From NCBI GenBank assembly GCA_964472545.1, contig CAYYNP010000136.1, forward strand, positions 1-25,041: a stretch of DNA of 25,041 nucleotides, given 5' to 3'. Numbering within the stretch: position 1 is the first letter of the stretch; every line of letters starts with the position of its first letter. The notes under the pieces are model-generated. The model was not told where the DNA came from and did no database searches. It worked only from the letters and a program-made list of their open reading frames with translations. The position numbers were made by a program, and so were the translations under genes. Source of the DNA: CAYYNP01 sp964472545. Lineage in GTDB: Bacteria > Planctomycetota > Planctomycetia > Pirellulales > Thermoguttaceae. This document shows, in pieces, positions 7,279-14,217 of this stretch.

Positions 7279-8616
7279 ATGTCCGATTCCAGTCATCTCT
7301 CGCGACGTCGGTTCGTCCAAACTGCGGCGGCGGCCGGCGTGGCCGCGCCGTATCTCGTTCCCAGCAGTGCCCGGGCTCAAGCCGGAGCCTCCGGCCCGAA
7401 CGACCGCATCCACGTGGGGCTGATCGGCTGCGGCGGGATGGGCCGTGGGAACCTCAATAACTGTGCCCGGCACGCCGACGTGGCGGTGACCGGCGCGTGC
7501 GACGTCTGGCAGCCGCGGCGCGACGGCGTGGTGAACCAATACAAGGAGACCTGCAAGCCGTACGCCGACTACCGCGAGATGATCGATCAGAAGGACATCG
7601 ACGCGGTGATCGTCGCCACGCCGCCGCATTGGCACACGCTGCCGACGATCGCCGCCTGCGAAGCCGGCAAGGACGTCTACCTGCAGAAGCCGATGACGCT
7701 GCACCTCGGCGAGAGCCTGGCGATCAAGAACGCCGTCAAGAAGCACAACATCATCAGCCAGATCGGCACGCAGATCCACGCCGGCGAGAACTACCGCCGG
7801 ATCGTGGAGCTGGTCCGCTCGGGCAACCTGGGCAAGATCAGCGTGGCCCGGACGTTCAACGTGATGAATCAAGGCCCCGGTGGCGTGGGTCACAATCCGG
7901 ACACCACGCCGCCGCCGGGCATGGACTGGGAGTTCTGGGTCGGGCCCGCGCCGATGCGGCCGTACAACGCGATCCTGGCGGCCAACTCCTACAACCACGG
8001 CTCCTGGATCGATTTCAGCGGCGGTTGGACCCCCGGCATGGCCCCGCACATCATCGACCTGCCGGTCTGGGCATTGGAGTTGGACTACCCAACGAGCGTA
8101 AGCTGTTCCGGCGGCCGCTATGCGGTCGACGACGACGGCGACGCCTACGACACGCAGGAAATCCTGTTCCAATACCCCGACTTCACGTTGACCTGGATGT
8201 CGACGCTGGCCAACAGCTACGGATTTGACCTGGGCAGCGGGCGTCCGGCCCGGCGGCTGGGGATCTACTTCCACGGCATGAACGCTACGGTGTACTGTAA
8301 CTACGGCATGCACCAGATCGTGGCGGAGGGCAACCGAATGGACGGTATGGAGCCGCCGGAGAAGTCGATTCCGCCGTCGCCCGGCCACGAACGCGAGTGG
8401 CTCGACTGCATCAAGACCCGCAAGCAGCCCACTTGCAGCGTCTTCTATCACAGCAAGGTCGACGTGCCGCTGGTATTGGGCAACCTGTCGTACAAGTTGG
8501 GCCGCTCGATCCAGTTCGACCCGAAGACCGAACAGATCGTCGGCGACGAAGCGGCCGCCCGGGCGGCAATCCCCGAGTATCGGGCGCCGTGGAAGTTCCC
8601 GGCGGAGTATCTCTGA
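7279..8616 (+). CDS. Tat-exported Gfo/Idh/MocA family oxidoreductase
   Basis: This 445-residue protein has a twin-arginine signal (SRRRFVQ, 8-14; Ala-rich to about 35, cleavage near ARAQA). The NAD(P)-binding Rossmann motif GLIGCGGMG lies at 47-55 and VATPPHWH near 112-119. The EKP motif appears as LQKPM (135-139, K137). The larger C-terminal substrate domain has the planctomycete-typical WEFWVGPAP and FSGGWTPGMAPHIIDL segments. The expected reaction is NAD(P)-linked oxidation or reduction of a sugar or cyclitol derivative. Tat export implies that cofactor is loaded before transport, as in glucose-fructose oxidoreductase. CGGAGA precedes ATG 7279. It is the third co-directional sugar-related gene in a row, 111 bp after the Gfo/Idh-ExbD fusion gene, and a repeat in that gap may separate them. 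Confidence 0.88.
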   Translation: MSDSSHLSRRRFVQTAAAAGVAAPYLVPSSARAQAGASGPNDRIHVGLIGCGGMGRGNLNNCARHADVAVTGACDVWQPRRDGVVNQYKETCKPYADYREMIDQKDIDAVIVATPPHWHTLPTIAACEAGKDVYLQKPMTLHLGESLAIKNAVKKHNIISQIGTQIHAGENYRRIVELVRSGNLGKISVARTFNVMNQGPGGVGHNPDTTPPPGMDWEFWVGPAPMRPYNAILAANSYNHGSWIDFSGGWTPGMAPHIIDLPVWALELDYPTSVSCSGGRYAVDDDGDAYDTQEILFQYPDFTLTWMSTLANSYGFDLGSGRPARRLGIYFHGMNATVYCNYGMHQIVAEGNRMDGMEPPEKSIPPSPGHEREWLDCIKTRKQPTCSVFYHSKVDVPLVLGNLSYKLGRSIQFDPKTEQIVGDEAAARAAIPEYRAPWKFPAEYL

Positions 8617-8632
8617 TTGCCGTTCCGTCAAG

Positions 8633-8707
8633 GTGTGCCACTGCTTCGCAGAAGCAGTGCCGTCCACGTGAGTTTGTTGCACACTGCTTCTGCAAGCAGT
8701 GGCACAC
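8633..8707. repeat. REPIN-like inverted pair, family C
   Basis: Arms 8633-8659 and 8682-8707 are inverted copies differing by one inserted base. Each begins GTGTGCCACTGCTT and has an inner CACTGCTT/AAGCAGTG stem. The pair sits in the convergent gap 8617-8887, which otherwise holds no gene. Confidence 0.85.
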
Positions 8708-8776
8708 GCCCTGTATGCCCGCATTCGGCAGATCGCTACGAGGACTATTCTCGCAGCGCGGCAACTTCTTCCGCCG

Positions 8777-8850
8777 GGTGCCATGCCCACGCTTGCGAGG
8801 GCATGCTGGCCGACCATCCCGCATGCCCACGCAAGCGTGGGCATGGCACC
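8777..8850. repeat. REPIN-like inverted pair, family D
   Basis: Arms 8777-8805 and 8822-8850 (29 bp) are inverted copies with one mismatch and a 16-bp spacer. Each begins GGTGCCATGCCCACGC, with an inner CATGCCC/GGGCATG stem. It lies 69 bp after family C in the same convergent gap, so two unrelated pairs stand side by side. Confidence 0.85.
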
Positions 8851-8887
8851 GAAAGCTCTGGAATCACTTGCGCACAACGGCAGTGTG

Positions 8888-9766
8888 CTAAAGGAGCAAC
8901 TCCCGCAGCGCCGCCACTTCGTCGGCCGAGGCGGGCCGCAGCGGCGGACGCGGCGGGCCGACGCTGTGGCCGGTGATCTCGCAGCCGGCCTTGACGAACT
9001 GGCTATACTTGCCGCCGCCCTCCATCATCAACAGCACCGGCAGCAGGCCGTAATGTACTTTGCGAGCCGCGGCGATGTCGCCCTTTTCCACGGCCAACTG
9101 GAATAGCTCGACGTGCTCCTTTGGCAACACGTTGACCACGCCGCCGACCCAGCCGATCGCGCCGAGAACGAAGCTCTCCAGGGCGATCGTGTCGCAACCG
9201 CAAAAGACGGCGATCTGATCGCCACAGCGTTGGATGATCTGGCTCACGCGTGTGATGTCGCCGGTGCTTTCTTTGATGTACTGCACCCGCTCGAGCTGCG
9301 CCAGACGTTCGACCAGATCCGGCGTCATGTCGACGCCCGTGCGGCCGGGATAATTGTAGAGCATGATCGGGATGCCGATCGCACCGTCGACGGCCCGAAA
9401 ATGCTCGAACAGTTCGTCGGGCGTGGGCAACGAGTAGTACGGCGCGGCCAACAGCACGCCGGCGGCACCCAACTGCTCGGCCTGCCGGCAGAAGGCGATC
9501 ACGTCGCGGGTGGCCCCGGCGTTGGCCCCGGCCACCACCGGCACGCGTCCGTCGACCGCCGCAAAGGTGGTCTCCAACACGGCCGTGCGCTCGTCGGCCG
9601 AGAGGGCGTAGTACTCGCCCGTGCTACCCAACGGGATGATCCCGTGGACGTTTCCTTCTTCGATCAGGTAGTCGATGAACGTGGCCAGCGCCGCGTGGTC
9701 GACGTCCCGGTTTGCGGTCATTGGCGTGACCAGCGCGGGGAACACGCCCCGTAATTGCGTTGCCAT
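8888..9766 (-). CDS. DapA/N-acetylneuraminate lyase family aldolase
   Basis: This 292-residue class I aldolase has the family length and every core residue visible: GSTGE (47-51) for the pyruvate carboxylate, Y137 of LYNYPGRTG (136-144), R142, and the Schiff-base lysine K165 in YIKESTGD. It is cytoplasmic, with no signal. The family condenses or cleaves pyruvate with an aldehyde: dihydrodipicolinate synthase, sialic acid lyase, 2-keto-3-deoxygluconate aldolase and relatives. The pairing with an aldehyde ferredoxin oxidoreductase 90 bp upstream argues for a catabolic keto-acid aldolase over lysine synthesis; this is inference. ATG 9766 is preferred to TTG 9772 because GAGGGAGA lies at good spacing. 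The GRTG motif keeps the arginine of DapA, so a true DapA is not excluded. Confidence 0.85.
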   Translation of the reverse strand: MATQLRGVFPALVTPMTANRDVDHAALATFIDYLIEEGNVHGIIPLGSTGEYYALSADERTAVLETTFAAVDGRVPVVAGANAGATRDVIAFCRQAEQLGAAGVLLAAPYYSLPTPDELFEHFRAVDGAIGIPIMLYNYPGRTGVDMTPDLVERLAQLERVQYIKESTGDITRVSQIIQRCGDQIAVFCGCDTIALESFVLGAIGWVGGVVNVLPKEHVELFQLAVEKGDIAAARKVHYGLLPVLLMMEGGGKYSQFVKAGCEITGHSVGPPRPPLRPASADEVAALRELLL

Positions 9767-9856
9767 TGACAATCTCCCTCATCTTCAGTCGATCGGCTTG
9801 TCTGTACTCGATGTCTTCTCGAGCCGCGATGTGTATGGAGTCCTTTTGCGGGGTCC

Positions 9857-11713
9857 TTACGGCAATCGAGAAACGCCCAGCCGTGCCAGGGTGGCGTCGG
9901 TGGGCTCGCCGCCGGCGTCCCAGCCGCGGTGTGTGTAGTATTCCTCGAGCATCTGCCCCAGCGGCGGCACCTGACCGGCGCGCCGGCCCTGCTTGGCCGC
10001 TTGGAGCATCTTCTTTGGTAAGACGTCGGTCTTGGCATTGTAGCCGTCGCGAACGTTGATCAGCCGCTGCACCGTGAAACCGCGTTCGCCGGCGGCCATC
10101 AAATCGTCGGTCCCGTAGTCCCACCCGGTAATCGCGTTGAATAGGTCTTTCACACTCGAAAGGGCCCAGTCGCCGCCGTCGACCATAAACAGGCAGACCA
10201 CCAGCGAATTGGTCAACACGCCCAGGTCTTGGCATTTGGCGGCCATCATGCCCTGGTTGGCCGGCTCGAAGAACGTGGTCGTGTCCTCGGTCACACCGGC
10301 CTCGGGAATGTAGAACCCGCCCATCTCGACGTCTTCGCTGGGACCACGGAAGTGGCAGGCGCCGCGGGTGCCGGTGGCATAGGTCGGTCCCAGCGAGAAA
10401 CACGACCGGGCGTCGTGGGCCGGCAGATCGAGCCCCTTGACGTGGGCCACCCGCTCGACCGCTTCGGGCGCGATCTTCTCGGCCGCCGGCACCGTGCCTT
10501 CGGCAAAGAGTTCGCCCAACCCCTCGCGATTGCCGATCTGTTCGGTCAGCCGCAGCAGCACGTCGCGATCGCCCCAGTTGAGTTCCTGCCCGCCCGTTTC
10601 CTTGGTCGTGAGCCAACCCTTCTCGAAACTCTCCATCGCCAGTCCGATCATCGCGCCGGCCGAGATCGTATCGATTCCCAAACGGTTGGCGATCTCGTTT
10701 GCCCGGGCGACCGCCACCGGATCGTCGATCATCAGGCTGGTGCCCATCATGCCCAGCGTTTCGTATTCCGGGCCGATGCCCTTGGCCGCCGAGTCGTCCG
10801 ATCCGCCGATCGTGACGCGTCGATGGCATCCGATGGGGCAATACTTGCAGGGCAACGGCTTCGCCTGCAGCGCGTTGGTATAACTCTCGCCGCCTAGTTT
10901 GGCGGCCCCTTCCGGCCAGACGTCGCCGTCCCAATACTTGATCGGCATGTCGCCCAGCGCCTCGGCCCCTTCGCAGAGCCCGGGCGTGCCGTGTTTGCGG
11001 AATTCGTTCTCCTCGACCGTCGCCCTGATCTCCTGCTGAAACTGCTTCATCAGCTTTGTCGCCAGTTCGTCGTCGTGCATGGCGGCGCTTTGTGTTCCGC
11101 CCACAGCGATCGCCTTGAGGTTCTTCGAGCCCATCACGGCGCCCATCCCGCAGCGGCCCGCAAAGCTGTGCTTGTCGCAGGCGATGCAGGCGATGGCCAC
11201 GCGCCGCTCGCCGGCCGGACCAATCGCGGCGACGCTCAGTTTCTTGTTGCCGTCCTGGGCCCGCACGGCGTCGACGGTCTGCTCGGTGTCCATTCCCCAG
11301 AGATCGGCAGCGTCGCGAATCTCCACGTTGTCGTCAACGATCCGCAGATAGACCGGTCCGTCGGCGGCGCCCTCGAGCAGCAACACGTCGTATCCGGCGT
11401 CCTTCAGCGACGGTCCCCAACTCGCCCCTGCGGCCGTGTCGCCGAACGTGTGCGTCACGGGCGAGATGCCGACCACGCTGAACTTCGCCCCGCCAGGCAC
11501 GGCCGGCCCCTGGAAGGGCCCAGTGGCGAAGATCAGACGATTCGCCGGGTCGTACGGATCAAGGTTCGCCGGGACCTCGCGCCGGAGAATCTCCGCCCCC
11601 AAACCGGCTCCGCCGATGAATCCCTTCAGATCCTCTTCGGCAATCGGCTCGGCCTTCGTCGTTCTGCTGCCAAGGTCAACTCTCAGCAATCGCTGCCAGT
11701 ATCCACTGCTCAC
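9857..11713 (-). CDS. Aldehyde ferredoxin oxidoreductase (tungsten-pterin family)
   Basis: This 618-residue protein is of the AOR family and close to its usual length. The N-terminal domain has GFIGGAGLGAEIL (31-43) and ATGPFQGPAVPGGAKFSV (63-80). The [4Fe-4S] cysteines are C289, C292 and C296 (CKYCPIGC), with C507 in SLVVCLF as the probable fourth ligand. GPEYETLG (314-321) and DLPAHDAR (429-436) match the bis-pterin region. The enzymes interconvert aldehydes and carboxylates with ferredoxin in the cytoplasm, usually with tungsten. GTG 11713 is chosen since GGAGG lies 7 bp upstream and the protein then starts as the family does (SSGYWQRLLRVDLG). It leads a two-gene leftward unit with the DapA-family aldolase. 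The substrate is not certain; glyceraldehyde or another aldol product is possible. Confidence 0.92.
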   Translation of the reverse strand: MSSGYWQRLLRVDLGSRTTKAEPIAEEDLKGFIGGAGLGAEILRREVPANLDPYDPANRLIFATGPFQGPAVPGGAKFSVVGISPVTHTFGDTAAGASWGPSLKDAGYDVLLLEGAADGPVYLRIVDDNVEIRDAADLWGMDTEQTVDAVRAQDGNKKLSVAAIGPAGERRVAIACIACDKHSFAGRCGMGAVMGSKNLKAIAVGGTQSAAMHDDELATKLMKQFQQEIRATVEENEFRKHGTPGLCEGAEALGDMPIKYWDGDVWPEGAAKLGGESYTNALQAKPLPCKYCPIGCHRRVTIGGSDDSAAKGIGPEYETLGMMGTSLMIDDPVAVARANEIANRLGIDTISAGAMIGLAMESFEKGWLTTKETGGQELNWGDRDVLLRLTEQIGNREGLGELFAEGTVPAAEKIAPEAVERVAHVKGLDLPAHDARSCFSLGPTYATGTRGACHFRGPSEDVEMGGFYIPEAGVTEDTTTFFEPANQGMMAAKCQDLGVLTNSLVVCLFMVDGGDWALSSVKDLFNAITGWDYGTDDLMAAGERGFTVQRLINVRDGYNAKTDVLPKKMLQAAKQGRRAGQVPPLGQMLEEYYTHRGWDAGGEPTDATLARLGVSRLP

Positions 11714-11779
11714 CGCGAATCCTCCGTCAAAACCGGCCCAGGCGTCCTCACGCGACACGTCGCCCCTACAGCTATGGCC

Positions 11780-11808
11780 AGGGTACCGGGCTTGCCGACA
11801 GGCGTCAA
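11780..11808 (-). promoter_or_regulatory. Candidate promoter for the AOR-aldolase unit
   Basis: On the minus strand TTGACG (11803-11808), 17 bp, TACCCT (11780-11785), 67 bp before the GTG start. The -35 is a 5/6 match and the -10 is poor. The 349-bp divergent gap 11714-12062 holds this, the candidate at 11975-11983 and no other feature that I can see. Confidence 0.3.
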
Positions 11809-11974
11809 TCGCGGGCAGCCAATACGTGGCGTGAATTGCAGCCAGAATTGAGGGGTTCCGGCCAACATGTGGCGCCAAATTCGACCCGCAAACGCGCCGC
11901 TACTCGCCGCTGACTTGACCAAATTTTTCCCGGCGGCCCGCTTTCCGCAAGGTGCTATTCCCGGCCGGACAATG

Positions 11975-11983
11975 TGCTATACT
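11975..11983 (+). promoter_or_regulatory. Candidate extended -10 element for the Cys-rich protein gene
   Basis: TGC-TATACT (-10 hexamer at 11978-11983) is an extended -10 form, with no clear -35. It lies in a relatively AT-rich strip 80 bp before ATG 12063. The same ATACTTGGGC context occurs behind the candidate -10 at 4765-4770. Confidence 0.4.
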
Positions 11984-12062
11984 TGGGCAACTTGGAGGAG
12001 ATTTGCGGGGTGGTCCGCGAACTGACATTCTAAGGTGACGTTTCTCGCAGGAGGGTTGTTTG

Positions 12063-12644
12063 ATGTATCGATTTGCTTTGATTGGCGTTGCCGCGTTGGC
12101 CGTGATGCTGGGAGCCGTTGGTTCGGCCGATGCGGGCCGCCCCTGTTGCACGCCGTCGTATCCGACGGTCTCGTACGCCCCGGTGGCTTACGCGCCGGTC
12201 TACTCGCCGGTCGTCTATGCCCCGTACGCCCCGGTGTCGTATTCGTACGGTGGCCCGGTAGGCTGTGGGCCCGTCGACTGCCGCCCGGCGCCGTGTGGTC
12301 CGAAGCCGTGCTTCGGATCTCGGTTCCTGGCCCGGAAGTCTCGGTCGATTTCGTGCTGCCCGGATCCTTGTCCGCCGGTGACCTGCTGCCCGGATCCGTG
12401 TGCGGCTCCGTCGTGCCGCCCGAAGTTCTTCCGTCCGCGGTTCGGTTGTGCGAAGCCGGCCTGCGGCCCGATCGATTGCTGCCCGGCCCCTTGTGGCGGC
12501 TTTGCTCCCGTGCGTTTCTACTCGAAGCCGAGTTGCTGTGAGCCGACGCAAGGGCCGATCACCGTTGAGCCGACGCCCGATCCGGAGGTCGGCCCTACCG
12601 AGGCCGTGGAGCCCGCGCCGCCCATTTCGGAAACGTCGACCTAA
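12063..12644 (+). CDS. Secreted cysteine- and proline-rich small protein
   Basis: This 193-residue protein has a clear Sec signal (1-24, ending SADA-G). Family not recognised. The mature protein begins with a low-complexity Tyr/Ala/Pro/Val stretch (about 33-64, repeated YAPV units). It continues with a Cys-rich core (68-144) that includes CCPDPC at 98-103 and 108-113 and CCPAPC at 139-144, and ends with an acidic Pro/Glu/Thr tail (160-193). There are 20 cysteines in total. Such composition suggests a disulphide-crosslinked envelope or matrix protein; Cys-rich wall proteins are described for planctomycetes, but homology is not shown here. AGGAGGG 7 bp before ATG 12063 is one of the best ribosome sites in the window, which suggests strong expression. 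A T-tailed terminator follows, so it is probably a single-gene unit. Confidence 0.8.
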   Translation: MYRFALIGVAALAVMLGAVGSADAGRPCCTPSYPTVSYAPVAYAPVYSPVVYAPYAPVSYSYGGPVGCGPVDCRPAPCGPKPCFGSRFLARKSRSISCCPDPCPPVTCCPDPCAAPSCRPKFFRPRFGCAKPACGPIDCCPAPCGGFAPVRFYSKPSCCEPTQGPITVEPTPDPEVGPTEAVEPAPPISETST

Positions 12645-12672
12645 GCGGCAGCGAAACGAAGAGAGTCATCCG

Positions 12673-12706
12673 AGCCGGAACCGTGCCTGCGGTCCGGCTC
12701 TTTTTT
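12673..12706 (+). terminator. Rho-independent terminator
   Basis: AGCCGG (12673-12678) pairs with CCGGCT (12694-12699). After one bulged A, ACCG pairs with CGGT inside, leaving a 6-base loop, and TTTTTT follows at 12701-12706. It lies 29 bp after the stop of the Cys-rich gene and is the only clear T-tailed terminator seen in the window. Confidence 0.85.
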
Positions 12707-12770
12707 GTAGGCGGCCGATCCGCGTGGCGGCACCGCCGTCGCGGATACTGAAACGAAAGGAATTTGAACC

Positions 12771-13871
12771 ATGATGTGTGTACTCATTCGCCGAACCCGT
12801 CAAGAGCCGTTCGTAGTGACCGCATTCATGCGGTCCTTCACGGGATTCCGCTGCACGGCCCCGATGAATCGGGGCACTACGAACGGGTTGGGCGATTGCT
12901 TACTGATGTGTACACGTATCTCCCCTGCCGCAGCCGTGTTCGGTTTTGCGCTGTGCATGGTGCTCGGCGGGGTCACGTCGGCTGTCGCTGCCGAAGACGC
13001 CAAGCAGGCGTTCACACTCACCCCCGACGAGCACGGCATGGTGCTGACCGCGCCGGATGGGCAAGTCGTTTTCAGCTACATGACCCGCAAGCCGAAGGAA
13101 ACCAATCTGACCGCCAACAGCGTCTGCTGCCTGTATCCGATGTTCACGCCCTCGGGCGAGCGCGTGGTCGACTTCGCCCCCGGCGACCATCGTCATCACC
13201 GTGGCGTGTTCCTGGCCTGGCACGCGATGCAGGGCAAGCAACGGGCCGACTTCTGGGGCTGGGGCGAGTTTGCGCCGACCGAAGGCCGCGTGATCGAGAA
13301 TCGCGGCGTAAAGCTGCTCACGAGCAGCGCGAAGAAGGCGGTCGTGGGCGTGCGCAACGATTGGGTGGCCGACGACGAGGTAATGATCGAGGAGGCGCTC
13401 TCGATCACGGCCCGTGAAGCCCACGGGGTCTACGTCGTCGACCTGGAATTCACGTTCACGCCCAAGGTCGACGTGACGCTCAACGAAACCGCCTTCGGCG
13501 GCTTCTGCGTGAAGGGCCGCAAAGACGGCAAGCCGACCTATACCAGTCCTGAGGGCAAAGTCGAACTGCCCAATCCACATCACCTCAAGCCGGAAACCGA
13601 CTGGCCGGCGGCCGACTGGTACGACTACACGATCCGTCTCGACTCGGGCAAGACCGTCGGCATCGCCGTGGTCGACCATCCGGACAACCCGCCCTCGACC
13701 TGGCATAACCTGGAGCCGATCGCGATGGTCAACCCGTGCATCGTAGCGCCCGGCGAAGTGAAGCGGAAGCAGGGCGAGGTGTTGGCGCTGAAGTATCGCC
13801 TGGTGGTCCACGACGGCCCGCCGCCGATGGACGTGCTGCGGAAGCTGTCCAAGCAGTGGAGGGCGGAGTAG
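12771..13871 (+). CDS. Exported PmoA-like (DUF6807) protein with a repeat inside its leader
   Basis: This is a 366-residue protein. The body (about 75-366) matches the planctomycete family annotated as PmoA-like/DUF6807, with the His-rich motif GDHRHHRGVFLAWH (138-151), FWGWGEF and a C-terminal GEVLALKYRLVVHDG strand. Its biochemical function is unknown and it is not a particulate methane monooxygenase subunit. The only good ribosome site (AAAGGAA, 12756-12762) fits ATG 12771. However, the hydrophobic signal core (ISPAAAVFGFALCMVLGG) starts only at residue 50, and residues 13-39 are encoded by the inverted repeat 12808-12885. ATG 12906 would give a normal leader but has no clear RBS. Either the repeat is translated as a long n-region or translation starts internally. 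Confidence 0.8.
   Translation: MMCVLIRRTRQEPFVVTAFMRSFTGFRCTAPMNRGTTNGLGDCLLMCTRISPAAAVFGFALCMVLGGVTSAVAAEDAKQAFTLTPDEHGMVLTAPDGQVVFSYMTRKPKETNLTANSVCCLYPMFTPSGERVVDFAPGDHRHHRGVFLAWHAMQGKQRADFWGWGEFAPTEGRVIENRGVKLLTSSAKKAVVGVRNDWVADDEVMIEEALSITAREAHGVYVVDLEFTFTPKVDVTLNETAFGGFCVKGRKDGKPTYTSPEGKVELPNPHHLKPETDWPAADWYDYTIRLDSGKTVGIAVVDHPDNPPSTWHNLEPIAMVNPCIVAPGEVKRKQGEVLALKYRLVVHDGPPPMDVLRKLSKQWRAE
12808..12885. repeat. REPIN-like inverted pair, family E, inside a coding sequence
   Basis: The two 28-bp arms (12808-12835 and 12858-12885) share an outer CGTTCGTAGTG containing GTAG, and an inner hairpin with conserved loop ATTCAT. The inner stems differ in sequence but both pair: ACCGC/GCGGT in the left arm, CCCCG/CGGGG in the right arm read in the same orientation. 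These are compensatory changes. The element is 78 bp, a multiple of three, and leaves the frame of the PmoA-like gene open. Confidence 0.88.
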
Positions 13872-13874
13872 AGA

Positions 13875-13937
13875 GTAGGCAGTATGCAGTAGACGGTAGG
13901 CAGTATGCAGTAGACGGTAGGCAGTATGCAGTAGACG
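13875..13937. repeat. 21-bp tandem repeat, three perfect units
   Basis: Three identical units of GTAGGCAGTATGCAGTAGACG (13875-13895, 13896-13916, 13917-13937; quoted here as GTAGGCAGTATGCAG plus TAGACG) follow the PmoA-like stop codon by 3 bp, with a partial fourth unit GTAGGCGGT. There are no unique spacers, so this is not a CRISPR array. Unit number probably varies between strains. Confidence 0.9.
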
Positions 13938-13947
13938 GTAGGCGGTG

Positions 13948-14072
13948 GGTGGCTGGGGTCGAAGCACGAGGAACGAGTGTGGAGCCCCCAGGGAAATGCG
14001 ATTGTCCGTTCCCCGGCCTGGGGGCTCGCTGCTCGCACCGCGACCCCAGCCACCGCGCGACCCCAGCCACCC
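13948..14072. repeat. Imperfect inverted repeat, family F, with an extra arm copy
   Basis: GGTGGCTGGGGTCG (13948-13961) through GGAGCCCCCAGG (13981-13992) is mirrored by CCTGGGGGCTCG (14017-14028) through CGACCCCAGCCACC (14041-14054). The CGACCCCAGCCACC end is repeated again at 14058-14071. Together with the tandem repeat this fills most of the 346-bp gap 13872-14217. I see no gene in that gap. Confidence 0.75.
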
Positions 14073-14112
14073 GTCGTGCGCCGTGCCGAGAGCTATCCAC
14101 AGGCCACTGCCC

Positions 14113-14142
14113 TTGCAGTTACGAGCGTTCGAGCGTTAGAAT
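14113..14142 (+). promoter_or_regulatory. Candidate promoter for the aldo/keto reductase-like gene
   Basis: TTGCAG (14113-14118), 18 bp, TAGAAT (14137-14142), 75 bp before ATG 14218. Confidence 0.35.
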
Positions 14143-14217
14143 CTAGTCGTTGCCCCCGGGTGCCGGCTGCCTGAGAGGCCGGGATCGCTTTCACGACGAT
14201 GCAAGGGAGACTTCCGA

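Noticed and set aside
11713..11878. Longer N-terminus for the AOR gene from 11878
   Set aside because: The extra 55 residues have no AOR homology or signal, and GTG 11713 has an ideal RBS and the family start.
12771..13871. Particulate methane monooxygenase subunit
   Set aside because: The PmoA-like label is a family name only. The protein has no membrane helices beyond the leader and does not look like PmoA.
13875..13937. Possible CRISPR array
   Set aside because: The 21-bp units are contiguous and identical, with no spacers and no cas gene.
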